Shown here piece after piece: positions 1-8,352 of a DNA stretch of 37,378 bases. Source of the DNA: Candidatus Omnitrophota bacterium (GTDB taxonomy: Bacteria; Ratteibacteria; UBA8468; B48-G9; DTJG01). The stretch lies in contig JAMWBU010000018.1 of NCBI GenBank assembly GCA_023819255.1, forward strand, positions 1 to 37,378, in the 5' to 3' direction. Both the position numbers and the translations under genes were made by a program. The notes under the pieces are model-generated. The model did not search any database. It was not told where the DNA came from and saw only the letters and a program-made list of their open reading frames with translations. How positions within the stretch are numbered: the first letter of the stretch is position 1; each line of letters starts with the position of its first letter.

Positions 1-288
1 AAAGGTGATACAGGATATTTTGTCACGCATCCGATAGTATTTGATGGAGATAGATTAATTGTTAACTATTCGACATCAGCAGCAGGGCTGGTAAAGATAG
101 AGGTGATGGATATGGAGGGTAAACTAATAGAGCCATACACAGCAGAGCTTTATGGAGATTCGACAGAACAAGTAGTTGAGTGGAAAACAGGGCAAGATTT
201 AAGTAAAATAAAGGGAAAACCCGTGAGATTGAAATTCACAATGAAGGATGCTGATTTGTATTCAATAAGGTTTGGTTCCGAAGACTGA
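1..288 (+). CDS. C-terminal end of a beta-propeller glycosidase-like protein (5' truncated by window)
   Basis: The reading frame is open from base 1 and stops at 286-288, so only the last 95 residues are visible. They resemble the C-terminus of the protein at 16350-17891: both have a stretch on changing a sugar-binding or accessory beta domain (here FDGDRLIVNYSTSAAGLVKIE, shortened reading: GLVKIEVMDMEGKLIEPY; there YIVAEIIDRDGNVIQPF), then a KPVRLKF/KPVRIKF strand, then DADLYSIRF versus SSLYSFWV. This is a direct protein-level similarity seen by eye. The likely full protein is a cytoplasmic five-bladed propeller of the GH43/GH32-like kind, with this part as its C-terminal beta domain. The catalytic part lies outside the window, so function is inferred only from the paralogue. 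Confidence 0.6.
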   Translation, partial: KGDTGYFVTHPIVFDGDRLIVNYSTSAAGLVKIEVMDMEGKLIEPYTAELYGDSTEQVVEWKTGQDLSKIKGKPVRLKFTMKDADLYSIRFGSED

Positions 289-376
289 TACGGTTTATCC
301 TCATTGGAGTTTCATTTTCTAATTTCACCTGATACCCATTATTATAGAGGAAGACTCAAGTTATCATGATGCACAC

Positions 377-406
377 TTGACAAAAATTAGTCAAAGGGGC
401 AATATT
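377..406 (+). promoter_or_regulatory. Candidate sigma70 promoter with overlapping inverted repeat, upstream of the pseudopilins
   Basis: A perfect -35 box TTGACA lies at 377-382, and an 18-nt spacer leads to a weak -10 box AATATT at 401-406. The -35 box is the left arm of a perfect inverted repeat, TTGAC-N8-GTCAA (377-381 and 390-394), which could be an operator. The predicted start site near 413 leaves a leader of about 70 nt before the first pseudopilin. The rest of the 289-483 gap shows no hairpin terminator or other feature. Confidence 0.35.
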
Positions 407-483
407 TCTTTACCAATATAAAATGATATATACAAAGAATTCAGTTCTATGAAAACATAACCTGCGAAAAGGGGGTGAGAAAA

Positions 484-1125
484 ATGAGAAAAGGGTTTAC
501 TTTAATTGAGCTTCTCGTGGTAATTGCCATCATAGCAATTCTTGCCGCAATGCTTTTACCTGTGCTCGGCAAGGCAAGGGAAAGGGCAAGAAGCGCTGTG
601 TGCATCAGCAACCTGAAACAGATTGCGCTTGCGTCAAAGATCTACATTGAGGACTATCCTGGAACCCTTCCCAGAATGCCCAGCGTGATCGCCGGGGTTG
701 GATTTTGCTCAGGGCTCTATGACCTCAATTATGTAAAAAACTGGCAGGTTTTCAAGTGCCCTTCTGACCAGAGAAAGGTTGCATGGACAAGAGCCGCAGG
801 CAATGCAAGTTATAGCATGAACACTGGCAGAGATTGGGAAGGCTATTGGGGTTTCCCTGATGTTTCATCTGACGGGACTGCGGATGAAGAAGGGACAATC
901 TATATTTATTGTACGCGCGATTATACAGGAAATGGCGCAGTACATCCTGATTCCTGGAGGCAGGCATATCTTGCTGGAACAGCAAAAGATCATAATGGAT
1001 TGATCAATATTATTTTCTGCGACCTGCACGTTGGCACACTTGGCGCAAGATACCTGACCACACAGATGGACGCGCCAGGATGCATATGGGGTTTTGGCCC
1101 ATGGTCGTATTCAAAAAATAATTAG
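484..1125 (+). CDS. Type II secretion/type IV pilus-like pseudopilin, H-X9-DG type
   Basis: A 213-residue prepilin. The leader is only four residues (MRKG), cut before Phe in G|FTLIELL, followed by one hydrophobic helix that would anchor it in the inner membrane and the pseudopilus. The C-terminal part has [12 protein letters not shown], which fits the H-X9-DG processing-associated motif except that Gly is Leu. I chose ATG 484 over GTG 475 because the ribosome-binding site GGGGGTGAG (471-479) overlaps the GTG and is correctly placed for the ATG. The gene is followed 20 nt later by a second pseudopilin with nearly the same N-terminal helix, so the two are probably co-transcribed. In PVC-type bacteria such proteins occur in large numbers and their individual roles are unknown. 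Confidence 0.88.
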   Translation: MRKGFTLIELLVVIAIIAILAAMLLPVLGKARERARSAVCISNLKQIALASKIYIEDYPGTLPRMPSVIAGVGFCSGLYDLNYVKNWQVFKCPSDQRKVAWTRAAGNASYSMNTGRDWEGYWGFPDVSSDGTADEEGTIYIYCTRDYTGNGAVHPDSWRQAYLAGTAKDHNGLINIIFCDLHVGTLGARYLTTQMDAPGCIWGFGPWSYSKNN

Positions 1126-1145
1126 TAAATGAGGAGGTGATAAGG

Positions 1146-1907
1146 ATGTTTAAACTAAGCTTAAAAAGCGCAAGTCATTGTGGCAAGAAAAATGGATTTA
1201 CCCTTATTGAGCTACTTGTGGTGATTGCAATCATTGCAATTCTTGCCGCGATGATGCTACCAACTCTTGGCAGGGCAAGGGCAAAGGCAAGAATGACTAC
1301 ATGCCTGAACAACCTTAAACAGATAGGCCTTGCGGTCCAGCTTTATCTGAGTGATTACAATGAAACCTGGTATCCTCATCTCAATGGGGTTGACCAGCTT
1401 GGCTATACCTGGGAATGGGGATTGAACTATAAGCCCGGCAAGGCAGTAACAGCATTTCTTTATACCCTGCTTGAAAAAGGTTATCTTACCGGAACAATGA
1501 CATATGGAACAAATGCATACTATGGCGATCAATATAATTATTATCTTGCAGCATCAACAGGTATGGTTCATTGTCCGTGTCTTGACCCTTACTGGGAAAA
1601 TGGATACAGAAGAACTGGATATCCTGGATGGTGTGACTATGCGTATAACAGAAATCTTCCGGTTAACGCAAAAAAGCTTGGCAGGGTTCCAAAACCAGCA
1701 GAGACACTTCTATTTTTTGAAAGCAGGGCAGGAGAGGTTGATCCACTGTATCCTGATCCGGGATTTAACAGGGTCTGGTACCAGAACTGGATGTACTATG
1801 GCTATGGCAGACACTGGCAGTTTGAATTGATAAACGCAGTGTTTGTTGATGGACATGCAAGTTCACTAACCTGGAATGATTTTATAAAGGCAGGGTATCC
1901 TCAATAA
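1146..1907 (+). CDS. Type II secretion/type IV pilus-like pseudopilin
   Basis: A 253-residue prepilin with a 17-residue basic leader ending KKNG, cut before FTLIELLVV, then a hydrophobic helix and a globular domain rich in Tyr and Trp. Near the end, a His precedes [13 protein letters not shown], which is the DG-containing end of the H-X9-DG family, although 11 residues rather than 9 separate His from DG. ATG 1146 is chosen over GTG 1137 because the strong site AGGAGGTGAT (1132-1141) covers the GTG and sits 8 nt before the ATG. It is probably in one operon with the preceding pseudopilin; the divergent globular domains suggest different partners rather than a simple redundant copy. Confidence 0.88.
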   Translation: MFKLSLKSASHCGKKNGFTLIELLVVIAIIAILAAMMLPTLGRARAKARMTTCLNNLKQIGLAVQLYLSDYNETWYPHLNGVDQLGYTWEWGLNYKPGKAVTAFLYTLLEKGYLTGTMTYGTNAYYGDQYNYYLAASTGMVHCPCLDPYWENGYRRTGYPGWCDYAYNRNLPVNAKKLGRVPKPAETLLFFESRAGEVDPLYPDPGFNRVWYQNWMYYGYGRHWQFELINAVFVDGHASSLTWNDFIKAGYPQ

Positions 1908-1914
1908 GGGGTTT

Positions 1915-2865
1915 TCAGTCGTTTAGCTGTTCAGGGTATGGGTTTAAGTACCTTTGAAAAAGAAGGTATTGTGTACTGAACCTGAGGGCAAAGTTTCTAA
2001 CCATTTCAAGCACAATGTCATACTGGGCTTTGCCCTCAGAATATTTTTTGAGCAAATTAAGAAAGTGCCTTTTTTCTCCTTGATTCAATCCTGTTTTAAA
2101 ATAGCCGTATATGTGTTGAATAACATTGACCTGTTTTTTTACTCCGGGTTTTCTTTCAAAGGCAGTGTAAAAAACCCTGGAATAATCTGAAACAGTCGAT
2201 GAAAGATTTCCCTTTTTGTATCCTGCGACAATTTTTCCAAGTTGAGTAAGCTTGCTTTGACTGTAAAGCATCAAGAGATACTTGTATCTTGTGTGGAATT
2301 CAATCAGCTGATTAATGGAATGGATTTTTCTTTCAAGACTTTTCATTTCAGAGATGGCAAATATTCTTGTCAAAAAGTGCTTTTTTATTTCACTGTCCCT
2401 CAATCTTAATTCATCTTCAATCGGCTTATCCGGGAATTTTTCTTTCACAATTTGCGCAAAAAGACCTGTACCTTTTTTTACGATGTCTCTGGCGTTTTTG
2501 TTACTGTAGATTTTTGTTCCTGAGAAACCGCAGGAAGGCGATTGCCCTTTAAGAAGAAAACCATCAACATCTTTCAATCCGTCAAGAAAACCGACTGAAA
2601 ACTTTTCCATTTTTTCAGTAAGGTCAATGCCTGTTTTTGACTGATAGATCCTGTACCTTTCATTTTCAAGATAAATTTTTATCGGGTCTCTGGGCACACC
2701 AAGACCTATAGAAACTTCAGGACAAACCTTTATGATTTCAGCAGATTCTTTCAATTTTTCAACAAGGTCATTGTGCAGGATTTCGCCATTGTATCTTACA
2801 GGTTCTCCATCGAGGCACGCGCTTAAAACAATCACAGGTCTCGCAAAGTTATTTTCAATTTCCAT
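1915..2865 (-). CDS. DUF523-DUF1722 fusion protein (YbgA/TudS-like, possible thiouracil desulfidase)
   Basis: A 316-residue protein with two domains. Residues 10-160 are DUF523, with SACLDG (Cys17), VCPEVSIGLGVPRDP (Cys48) and SPSCG (Cys112). Three such cysteines bind a [4Fe-4S] cluster in TudS, a DUF523 enzyme that removes sulfur from thiouracil. Residues about 200-310 are DUF1722, the domain that makes up E. coli YbgA. The two-domain form is widespread in bacteria but its cellular substrate is not established. The start ATG 2865 has no ribosome-binding site; a candidate promoter lies just upstream (-10 only 9 nt from the ATG). The gene is divergent from the small protein at 2947 and convergent, with a 7-nt gap, with the second pseudopilin. 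Confidence 0.85.
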   Translation of the reverse strand: MEIENNFARPVIVLSACLDGEPVRYNGEILHNDLVEKLKESAEIIKVCPEVSIGLGVPRDPIKIYLENERYRIYQSKTGIDLTEKMEKFSVGFLDGLKDVDGFLLKGQSPSCGFSGTKIYSNKNARDIVKKGTGLFAQIVKEKFPDKPIEDELRLRDSEIKKHFLTRIFAISEMKSLERKIHSINQLIEFHTRYKYLLMLYSQSKLTQLGKIVAGYKKGNLSSTVSDYSRVFYTAFERKPGVKKQVNVIQHIYGYFKTGLNQGEKRHFLNLLKKYSEGKAQYDIVLEMVRNFALRFSTQYLLFQRYLNPYPEQLND

Positions 2866-2874
2866 GTTGTTATT

Positions 2875-2904
2875 ATTTTAACACTTTTTTTCCTTTTTTG
2901 TTAA
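2875..2904 (-). promoter_or_regulatory. Candidate sigma70 promoter for the DUF523-DUF1722 gene
   Basis: On the minus strand, TTAACA (2899-2904) is followed by an 18-nt spacer and TAAAAT (2875-2880). Only 9 nt separate the -10 box from the ATG at 2865, so the mRNA would have almost no leader. The -35 box overlaps the -35 box of the divergent promoter for 2947. Confidence 0.4.
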
Positions 2905-2925
2905 ACAGGATGTGAGTGATATAAT
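2898..2925 (+). promoter_or_regulatory. Candidate sigma70 promoter for the small protein at 2947
   Basis: TTGTTA (2898-2903), a 16-nt spacer and a perfect TATAAT (2920-2925). A start near 2932 leaves a short leader that contains the ribosome-binding site AAAGGAGG (2937-2943 region). Confidence 0.45.
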
Positions 2926-2946
2926 TTTATCGCACAAAGGAGGAAT

Positions 2947-3243
2947 ATGGTTTTTTCAAAGGATACTCTTGAAAGAATCAAAAAAATCCACAATCTTTCG
3001 CTCAGGGTTAACACAAATAATCACAGGAAAAAGTTGTTGGTTCTTGCGCAAAAACACATAAAAGAGATTAATCAGCTCTACAGCGAAAAAAATCCGCATG
3101 CTGATATTGAAACAGGAGACCTTGCGGTGCTTTGTTTCGAACTTATCCTTGAAAGCGGTAAGAACCCTGATGAAGTTCTGGAAAAATGTTTTGAAAGATA
3201 TGAGAAAAAATTGAATGAGCTTTTAAAACAAGATTCTTTATAA
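2947..3243 (+). CDS. Small helical protein, weakly MazG-like
   Basis: A 98-residue, highly charged, predicted all-helical protein with no signal peptide. Residues about 53-93 (ETGDLAVLCFELILESGK, then NPDEVLEKCFERYEKKL) resemble the C-terminal half of MazG-type nucleotide pyrophosphohydrolases, with E-x-x-D present in IETGD. The upstream EXXE metal motif is not visible, so enzymatic activity is doubtful. An AGGAGG site lies 3 nt before ATG 2947, somewhat close, and a TATAAT box is upstream. It converges on and overlaps the MFS gene by 6 nt (3238-3243), sharing the bases of both stop codons region. I would call it a hypothetical protein. Confidence 0.7.
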   Translation: MVFSKDTLERIKKIHNLSLRVNTNNHRKKLLVLAQKHIKEINQLYSEKNPHADIETGDLAVLCFELILESGKNPDEVLEKCFERYEKKLNELLKQDSL

Positions 3244-4449
3244 TTCTGAAATCTCTGGAAGTTTCTCCTTTCTCACAAGCTCTGTTTTTTCAAGCAAAAC
3301 CGGGCACAAAGCGCCTGTTAAAATAATCAGTATGCCGCTGAAAACAAAACTGGTTTCCAGTGAATAAATTGAAGCGATAGCGCCGCCAATCATTGGTCCA
3401 ACACCTGCTCCAAGAGAAGATATGCCGCCAGCCACTCCAAAGTTTCTGCCCAAATGGCTTCTTTTTGTTTCAAGGTTTATATGGGTGTTGATTGTTGGAA
3501 TGATGCCGCCTGCTGAAAGTCCGGCCAGTATCCTTAAAAACATCAATTGGCCTGCTGTTCTGGCAAGAAAACTCAAAATCGTAATAACTCCCGCAATTGA
3601 AAGCATTATGCTTAAAAGAGCTCTGTGGTCTTTTTTGCTTGCGAGGTTTCCGGCAAAAACCGCTCCAAAAACACTTGCAATGCCAGACGCTGCCAGAATT
3701 GAGCCTGCTATTGTGGCAATTTTTCTTGCTTCAGGAGAAATTTTCTTTACAAAAAGCGCAAGGACCGGAGAAATAAATGTTGAAGCGCACTGGAAAAGGA
3801 AAAGAACTACAAGGAGAAAGAGAAGATTGTTTTTTGAGCCATCAGTTTGATGTTGTTCCTCTTCTTGCTGGTGATTGTTTTTTTCTGGCTCCTGCACGAA
3901 AAACATAACCAAGCAACCTGCTATTCCAACAAGAATTCCGGAAAAATAGAATGTGTTTCTGTATCCCCAGATGTCAGAAAGGACTCCGCCAAGAAATGGT
4001 CCTATCGTTGCCGCGATAAAAATGGATGTTTGCATCAGTCCCAGTCCATAACCTGATTTTTCCTTTGGAATCTGACTTGCAGCTAAAACTATTGCCGCAG
4101 TAAAGGTGCCTGTGAAAAATCCCTGCAGTATTCTCAATATCAAAAGCTGCTGAACTGTTCTGACAAAACTCATCAGGACAAGCACAACAAATCCAGAAAA
4201 CATTGCCCTCTCCACCATTATTTTTCTTCCAAATCTGTCTGAAAGCACGCCCCAGAAAGGAGAAGAAATCACAAGCATCAAAGGTCCAACTGTTTGCAAA
4301 AGCCCTGTCCATAATGCTGCCTGTTTCAAGTCAGCAGGTCCAAGTTCCTGAACATAGTAAGGCAAAAATGGCAGACAGAAGTGAAAACCGATCATTGAGA
4401 TTGTTTCAGCCAGCCATATAATATAAAGATGTTTTTTCCAGTTTTCCAT
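3238..4449 (-). CDS. MFS transporter, drug:H+ antiporter-like
   Basis: A 403-residue major facilitator with about 12 hydrophobic segments. The signature loop between helices 2 and 3 is present (GVLSDRFGRKIMV), with a repeat of this in the second half (ASKKDHR region). The N-terminal half has LRILQGFFTGTFTAA and the C-terminal half LRILAGLSAGGIIPTINT, which is characteristic of MdtG/YceE-type 12-helix efflux pumps. The substrate cannot be read from sequence. ATG 4449 lies 1 nt after the GspF stop codon, with a weak GAGTG site; a TTG at 4458 is the longer alternative. It is the last gene of the six-gene minus-strand cluster that begins with the sulfatase-like gene, so it could export a sugar or a by-product, but this is a guess from position. 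Confidence 0.88.
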   Translation of the reverse strand: MENWKKHLYIIWLAETISMIGFHFCLPFLPYYVQELGPADLKQAALWTGLLQTVGPLMLVISSPFWGVLSDRFGRKIMVERAMFSGFVVLVLMSFVRTVQQLLILRILQGFFTGTFTAAIVLAASQIPKEKSGYGLGLMQTSIFIAATIGPFLGGVLSDIWGYRNTFYFSGILVGIAGCLVMFFVQEPEKNNHQQEEEQHQTDGSKNNLLFLLVVLFLFQCASTFISPVLALFVKKISPEARKIATIAGSILAASGIASVFGAVFAGNLASKKDHRALLSIMLSIAGVITILSFLARTAGQLMFLRILAGLSAGGIIPTINTHINLETKRSHLGRNFGVAGGISSLGAGVGPMIGGAIASIYSLETSFVFSGILIILTGALCPVLLEKTELVRKEKLPEISEL

Positions 4450-4450
4450 T

Positions 4451-5485
4451 TCACTCAAGTAGAGAATTTATCTGATAATAATAGCCTCTGTAAAACGAAA
4501 TCACGATTGAGGCAACATAAAGGGCAACAAGAAGATACACGACAACAGGGATAATTTTCAATACGGCTTCTACCGCTAAATTTACTTCCTGTTGAAGATA
4601 TGATGCCGCCTTTTCAAGCATCCGGTCCATTGTTCCACTCTGATGGCCTGTCTGAAGCATATCAATCACAATGGGTGGCAAGATTGAATTGGCTGAAAAT
4701 GCTTCAGAAAAACCAATACCCTGCTCAACAAGTTTTCCTGTTTTGACGATTTCTTTTTCAATGATTTTATTTCCAGAAGCTTCAGCAGAAATTTTTATCG
4801 CTTCTGTAATTGGAACGCCGGCTGAATAAAGGCAGTTCAATGCATGCAAAAACCTTATCACAGAAACTTTCTTTAAAAGTTTCCCAAATCCAATAGGGAT
4901 TTTTAAAACAATAAAATCCCTGATTTCTTCCATCTCTGGTTTAGAAAGTGCCCTGTATGAAAAAAATATGACAAAAGCGCATCCATAAATGAAGATAAAT
5001 ATCGGAAGAATCCTCGCCAGAAAAGCGAGAATTGATTTTGTAAAAAGCAGAGGCACAGCAGGAATTATGATTGCGGCGTGAAGAAGTATCGCAGGATAAA
5101 CCATTCCGCTGATAAGCCGGTATTTCACATCCTGAATTGTTTCAAAATAAGAAGCGAGCTTTTCCAGAAGCTCCACAAGATTCCCGGATATTTCTCCGGC
5201 TGAGATGGTTTTTATTTCAAGATTGGTGAAAAAATTCCTTGAGTTTTCCATTGCATAAGACAACTTTTCTCCCCTTTCAACACTGGATAAGAGATTTTCA
5301 GAGATATCAGACGAACCTGAAAGGGTTTTCAGCTGCTTCAGACATGCCACAATTGAGATTCCGCTTTTCAGCATCACCGCGAACTGGCGATAAAAGAGCG
5401 CCTTTTTCTGATGGATTGTAATGAACTGGATAAAAGCGCCTTTTATCTTCTGGGGCCGAATATCGCTGTGCCAATTCTGATGCAT
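4451..5485 (-). CDS. Type II secretion/type IV pilus inner-membrane protein, GspF/PilC family
   Basis: A 344-residue GspF-family protein. The first F domain starts with FYRQFAVMLKSGISI (31-45), and the second with IRFLHALNCLYSAGVPITEAI. Hydrophobic segments lie near 125-178 and 305-332, which gives the usual three membrane spans. Such proteins link the assembly ATPase to the pseudopilus in the inner membrane. The first 20 residues are shorter than in most full-length GspF proteins. ATG 5485 overlaps the end of the upstream gene by 43 nt, but GAAGGAG (5490-5496) supports it. No GspE, GspD or PilM gene is nearby; the pseudopilins at 484-1907 are on the other strand, so assembly genes must be elsewhere. 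Confidence 0.88.
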   Translation of the reverse strand: MHQNWHSDIRPQKIKGAFIQFITIHQKKALFYRQFAVMLKSGISIVACLKQLKTLSGSSDISENLLSSVERGEKLSYAMENSRNFFTNLEIKTISAGEISGNLVELLEKLASYFETIQDVKYRLISGMVYPAILLHAAIIIPAVPLLFTKSILAFLARILPIFIFIYGCAFVIFFSYRALSKPEMEEIRDFIVLKIPIGFGKLLKKVSVIRFLHALNCLYSAGVPITEAIKISAEASGNKIIEKEIVKTGKLVEQGIGFSEAFSANSILPPIVIDMLQTGHQSGTMDRMLEKAASYLQQEVNLAVEAVLKIIPVVVYLLVALYVASIVISFYRGYYYQINSLLE

Positions 5486-6087
5486 GTTGCTCCTTCTTCA
5501 ATCGCTATGCGCCATGTGTCGCTCATTCCCATTGAAAGAATCTTCATCTCAACATTTGGTTTTTTGGTTTTTTTGCAGGATTCAAACAGTTGTCTTGTTA
5601 TCTTGAAGTAAGGTCTGATATCCTGCGGATTTTCAACTGCTGGCCCCATTGTCATCAGTCCCTGAATAATGACATTTGGCAACTTCGAGATTTCTTCAAT
5701 GAGTCGTTCTGTTTTATCAGGAAAAACGCCTGATTTTTGCGGCTCTCCTGCGCTATTGACTTCGATCAATACAGGATATGGTATCTGGCTGTGCTTTGAA
5801 ATCTCCTGCGCAAGTTCGAACGAATCGACTGTTTCAATGATGTCAAAGATTTTGACTGCTTTTTTTACCTTGTTTTTCTGAAGATGCCCAATGAGATGCC
5901 ATTTAACCGCCCTGCCAATTTGATTAAATTTTTTTTCGGCCTCCTGAACATAGTTTTCGCCAATGTGTGTGATTCCGCATTCTATGGCCTGCCTGATTTC
6001 TTCAATGGACCTTGTTTTTGTGGCGGCTACTATTGTAACACCCTTGGGAACTTCCTTCAGTATTTTCTCGATGTTTTCTTTTATCAT
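5443..6087 (-). CDS. yggS: YggS-family pyridoxal-phosphate homeostasis protein
   Basis: A 214-residue single-domain fold-type III protein (alanine-racemase-like barrel). The PLP-binding lysine is Lys24 in VAATKTRSIEEI. Other family marks are GENYVQEAEKK, WHLIGHLQKNKVKKAV, and SMGMSDTWRIAIEEGATCIRIGTAIFG at the end, which cups the PLP phosphate. The family (YggS/PROSC/YlmE) carries PLP, regulates vitamin B6 balance and has no clear catalytic activity. The ATG at 6087 overlaps the radical SAM stop as ATGA. In many bacteria this gene sits beside cell-division or pilus genes, and here a GspF gene follows. Confidence 0.95.
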   Translation of the reverse strand: MIKENIEKILKEVPKGVTIVAATKTRSIEEIRQAIECGITHIGENYVQEAEKKFNQIGRAVKWHLIGHLQKNKVKKAVKIFDIIETVDSFELAQEISKHSQIPYPVLIEVNSAGEPQKSGVFPDKTERLIEEISKLPNVIIQGLMTMGPAVENPQDIRPYFKITRQLFESCKKTKKPNVEMKILSMGMSDTWRIAIEEGATCIRIGTAIFGPRR

Positions 6088-6857
6088 AATTTTTTGCCAC
6101 GCCTTTTCACTGTGTCAGAAAGGCTTATTGGCTCAACATTTTTCTTCTGGGCGCGAAAGACAGAAAGATGCGGAATATCTTCGAATGCCTTTTCAACAGA
6201 TGAAAAACTTTCTTCAGAAAGGGGTAAAACCGCGCTGTCTCTTAACGGAGTATTAAGATAGACGATATCAGGTTTTAGTTTTCTGCATATTCGGGCGATG
6301 TCCTTTGCTTCTTTAAGATTTTCTTCAACAAACATTGATTGTATTGTAAAAATTCCTCTGTAAATTTTTCTGAAATCCACGAGCGCCTCGATTATTTTTT
6401 CAATCCTGATCTCGCAGCACGGACTATTCATTTTTTCAAAGGTTTTTTGCGTTGCGGCGTCTATTTTGAAGGAAATAAGGTCCATCGCAATAATATCCTG
6501 CTGGACTGAAGCATCTGTGATTGTGGAGCTATTTGTAAGAAGGGCGCACCTTCCTTTTTTCTCTTTTTTTATCCACAAAGCCACTTCCTTGAGGTTTCTG
6601 GCAAGAGTTGGTTCTCCCCTTCCCGAAAATGTGTAATAATCAATTTTAACTTCAGGGATCTGCTTCAGTTCGTTAATTATATCTGCAGTTGGTACGAAAA
6701 TTTTTCTTTCGCAAGAACAAGTATCTGTCTTTCCCACCTGGCAGTAGACGCAGTCAAAACTGCACATCTTTTCTGATTGTGATAGTAGATCAATTCCGAG
6801 TGAACTGCCCAATCGCCATGAACTTACTGGACCATAAATATATCTAAACACTGACAT
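6084..6857 (-). CDS. Radical SAM protein of the COG0731 (wyosine-synthase-like) family
   Basis: A 257-residue protein beginning MSVFRYIYGPVSSWRLG, the standard start of bacterial COG0731 proteins (YGPVPSRRLG-type), then the iron-sulfur motif C32-x3-C36-x2-C39 (CSFDCVYC). GRGEPT is the usual SAM-binding GGE-like strand. The archaeal relative makes wyosine on tRNA-Phe, but bacteria lack that modification and the bacterial role is unknown. I chose ATG 6857 rather than the upstream ATG at 6902 because the family motif starts here; this leaves a 14-nt overlap with the kinase gene. No clear ribosome-binding site is visible, so translation may be coupled. Confidence 0.85.
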   Translation of the reverse strand: MSVFRYIYGPVSSWRLGSSLGIDLLSQSEKMCSFDCVYCQVGKTDTCSCERKIFVPTADIINELKQIPEVKIDYYTFSGRGEPTLARNLKEVALWIKKEKKGRCALLTNSSTITDASVQQDIIAMDLISFKIDAATQKTFEKMNSPCCEIRIEKIIEALVDFRKIYRGIFTIQSMFVEENLKEAKDIARICRKLKPDIVYLNTPLRDSAVLPLSEESFSSVEKAFEDIPHLSVFRAQKKNVEPISLSDTVKRRGKKL

Positions 6858-8352
6858 TGTATTTTTCAAGGATGAGCGCGCCATCCGCTGCGTTGCAAAC
6901 ATATATCGCTGTGGTAAGTCCCATTGGGATGTAATATTTTTTTTCTAATGTTTCAACAACTTTATCTGTGCTTGATAAATCCGCCATTATCACCACGCAC
7001 CCTCCAAGCCCTGCCCCTGTTAATTTTGCTCCATACACACCCGGTATTTCTTTCACACAGTCAACGATAAAATCAAGCTCCTTTCTGCTGCACCTGTAAC
7101 ATCCTGGCTGCAAATGAATCTCTGCCTCCCTGATTTTTTTTCTTACCTTTTCCTTAAGTGTCAATAATGTCTTATCATCGGCATGCCATTCCCATGGATT
7201 TTCAATCCCATTTTTATATCTGACAACTCTGTCGCCATCATGTGAAACATACATCAGTTTCCCAAAGCCGTATACATCTTCTTTCTGAAGATATTCAGCG
7301 CATATCCTGCTTCTTTCACATTCAAAAATTCCGTAAGAAACAACATCCCTTATTCTGTATTGCCCGGTATCGGGGTGGGTCTGGAAAAGGATGTTAAGTT
7401 TCTCACAGGACTCAAAAAGAGCCTGATATATATTTTCTCTTGTTGCACTTTCCGGAAGAGAAAGCAATAGATCATAGATTCTGTCATGGCTTCCAAGTAC
7501 TTCCGGATTAATATCCCTCAGAAACCTGATGTCAGCAGGTAAACTGTTATTAAATTTCTTTAGCATTTCCAATCCTATTTCATAACACGCGATTCGCTGA
7601 TTAAAAATTCCCTTCGCCTCAGTAGATTTTTTTGCTTCAATCAAAGTGTTTGCAATTATGACCCTGATGTTTTTGAAAAATGGGAAATATTCAACAGTGA
7701 ATGGATAAAACCTTATATGAGATATTGTGTCTTTTTTACAGAAAACCATTGCAGCATGGTCTCCCCACCCTCCCCGAGTTCCTACAAACCATTCTGCCCT
7801 TCCTGCCCATTCAACAAGATCCGCCAAGGGAAGTTCAATACCACTTGCATGACATGCTGCAATCATTGCGCCTGTTACCAGGGTTGATGAGGAACTTAAT
7901 CCTGCACCTTGAGGAACGTTTCCCCAGCAAACCAGATTACAGCCGACTATTTTTTTCTCAGGCATTTTATGCTGAAGGTAGACAAAAGCGCATTTTATGT
8001 AATTAGCCCATGAATGTTCAACCTTAACATTCCTTATGGCTATTTCCCAGTCAAAAGAACTATCAGGTGTTTCATTTTTGATATCAAATTCAAATGGCTT
8101 GTATGCTGAATCAAGATTCACCGCAGAAACCCTGGTGTCTTTTCTTTTACTTCCAACAATCCAGAAATTTTTGTCCACTGCAACATAATTCAACCATCCA
8201 CCCCTGTGGTCAATATGGGTTCCAAGAAGGTTCACCCTCGCAGGCACTCTGATCAAAAATACTTCATTCTGGTTGAATTTCTCATAAAAGGCTGAAAACA
8301 TGCTTCGAACTTCATCGCTCAAGGAAAATTCTGAAATGTTTTTAGCTTTCAT
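6844..8352 (-). CDS. GHMP sugar kinase, galactokinase-like, long form
   Basis: A 502-residue kinase with all three GHMP motifs: RVPARVNLLGTHIDHRGG (35-52), GAGLSSSS (149-156, phosphate loop) and KLTGAGLGGC near 450 (motif 3). GTRGGWGDHAAM (191-202) contains Asp198 at the place of the catalytic base. Galactokinases are about 390 residues and read R-A-P-G-R-V-N-L-I-G-E-H-T-D-Y-N-G-G; the extra 110 residues here are mainly between motifs 2 and 3, and HIDHRGG departs from HTDYNGG. It should phosphorylate a sugar at C1, but the sugar could be galactose, galacturonate, arabinose or another. ATG 8352 overlaps the sulfatase-like stop as ATGA, pointing to coupled translation in one operon. Confidence 0.9.
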   Translation of the reverse strand: MKAKNISEFSLSDEVRSMFSAFYEKFNQNEVFLIRVPARVNLLGTHIDHRGGWLNYVAVDKNFWIVGSKRKDTRVSAVNLDSAYKPFEFDIKNETPDSSFDWEIAIRNVKVEHSWANYIKCAFVYLQHKMPEKKIVGCNLVCWGNVPQGAGLSSSSTLVTGAMIAACHASGIELPLADLVEWAGRAEWFVGTRGGWGDHAAMVFCKKDTISHIRFYPFTVEYFPFFKNIRVIIANTLIEAKKSTEAKGIFNQRIACYEIGLEMLKKFNNSLPADIRFLRDINPEVLGSHDRIYDLLLSLPESATRENIYQALFESCEKLNILFQTHPDTGQYRIRDVVSYGIFECERSRICAEYLQKEDVYGFGKLMYVSHDGDRVVRYKNGIENPWEWHADDKTLLTLKEKVRKKIREAEIHLQPGCYRCSRKELDFIVDCVKEIPGVYGAKLTGAGLGGCVVIMADLSSTDKVVETLEKKYYIPMGLTTAIYVCNAADGALILEKYNVSV

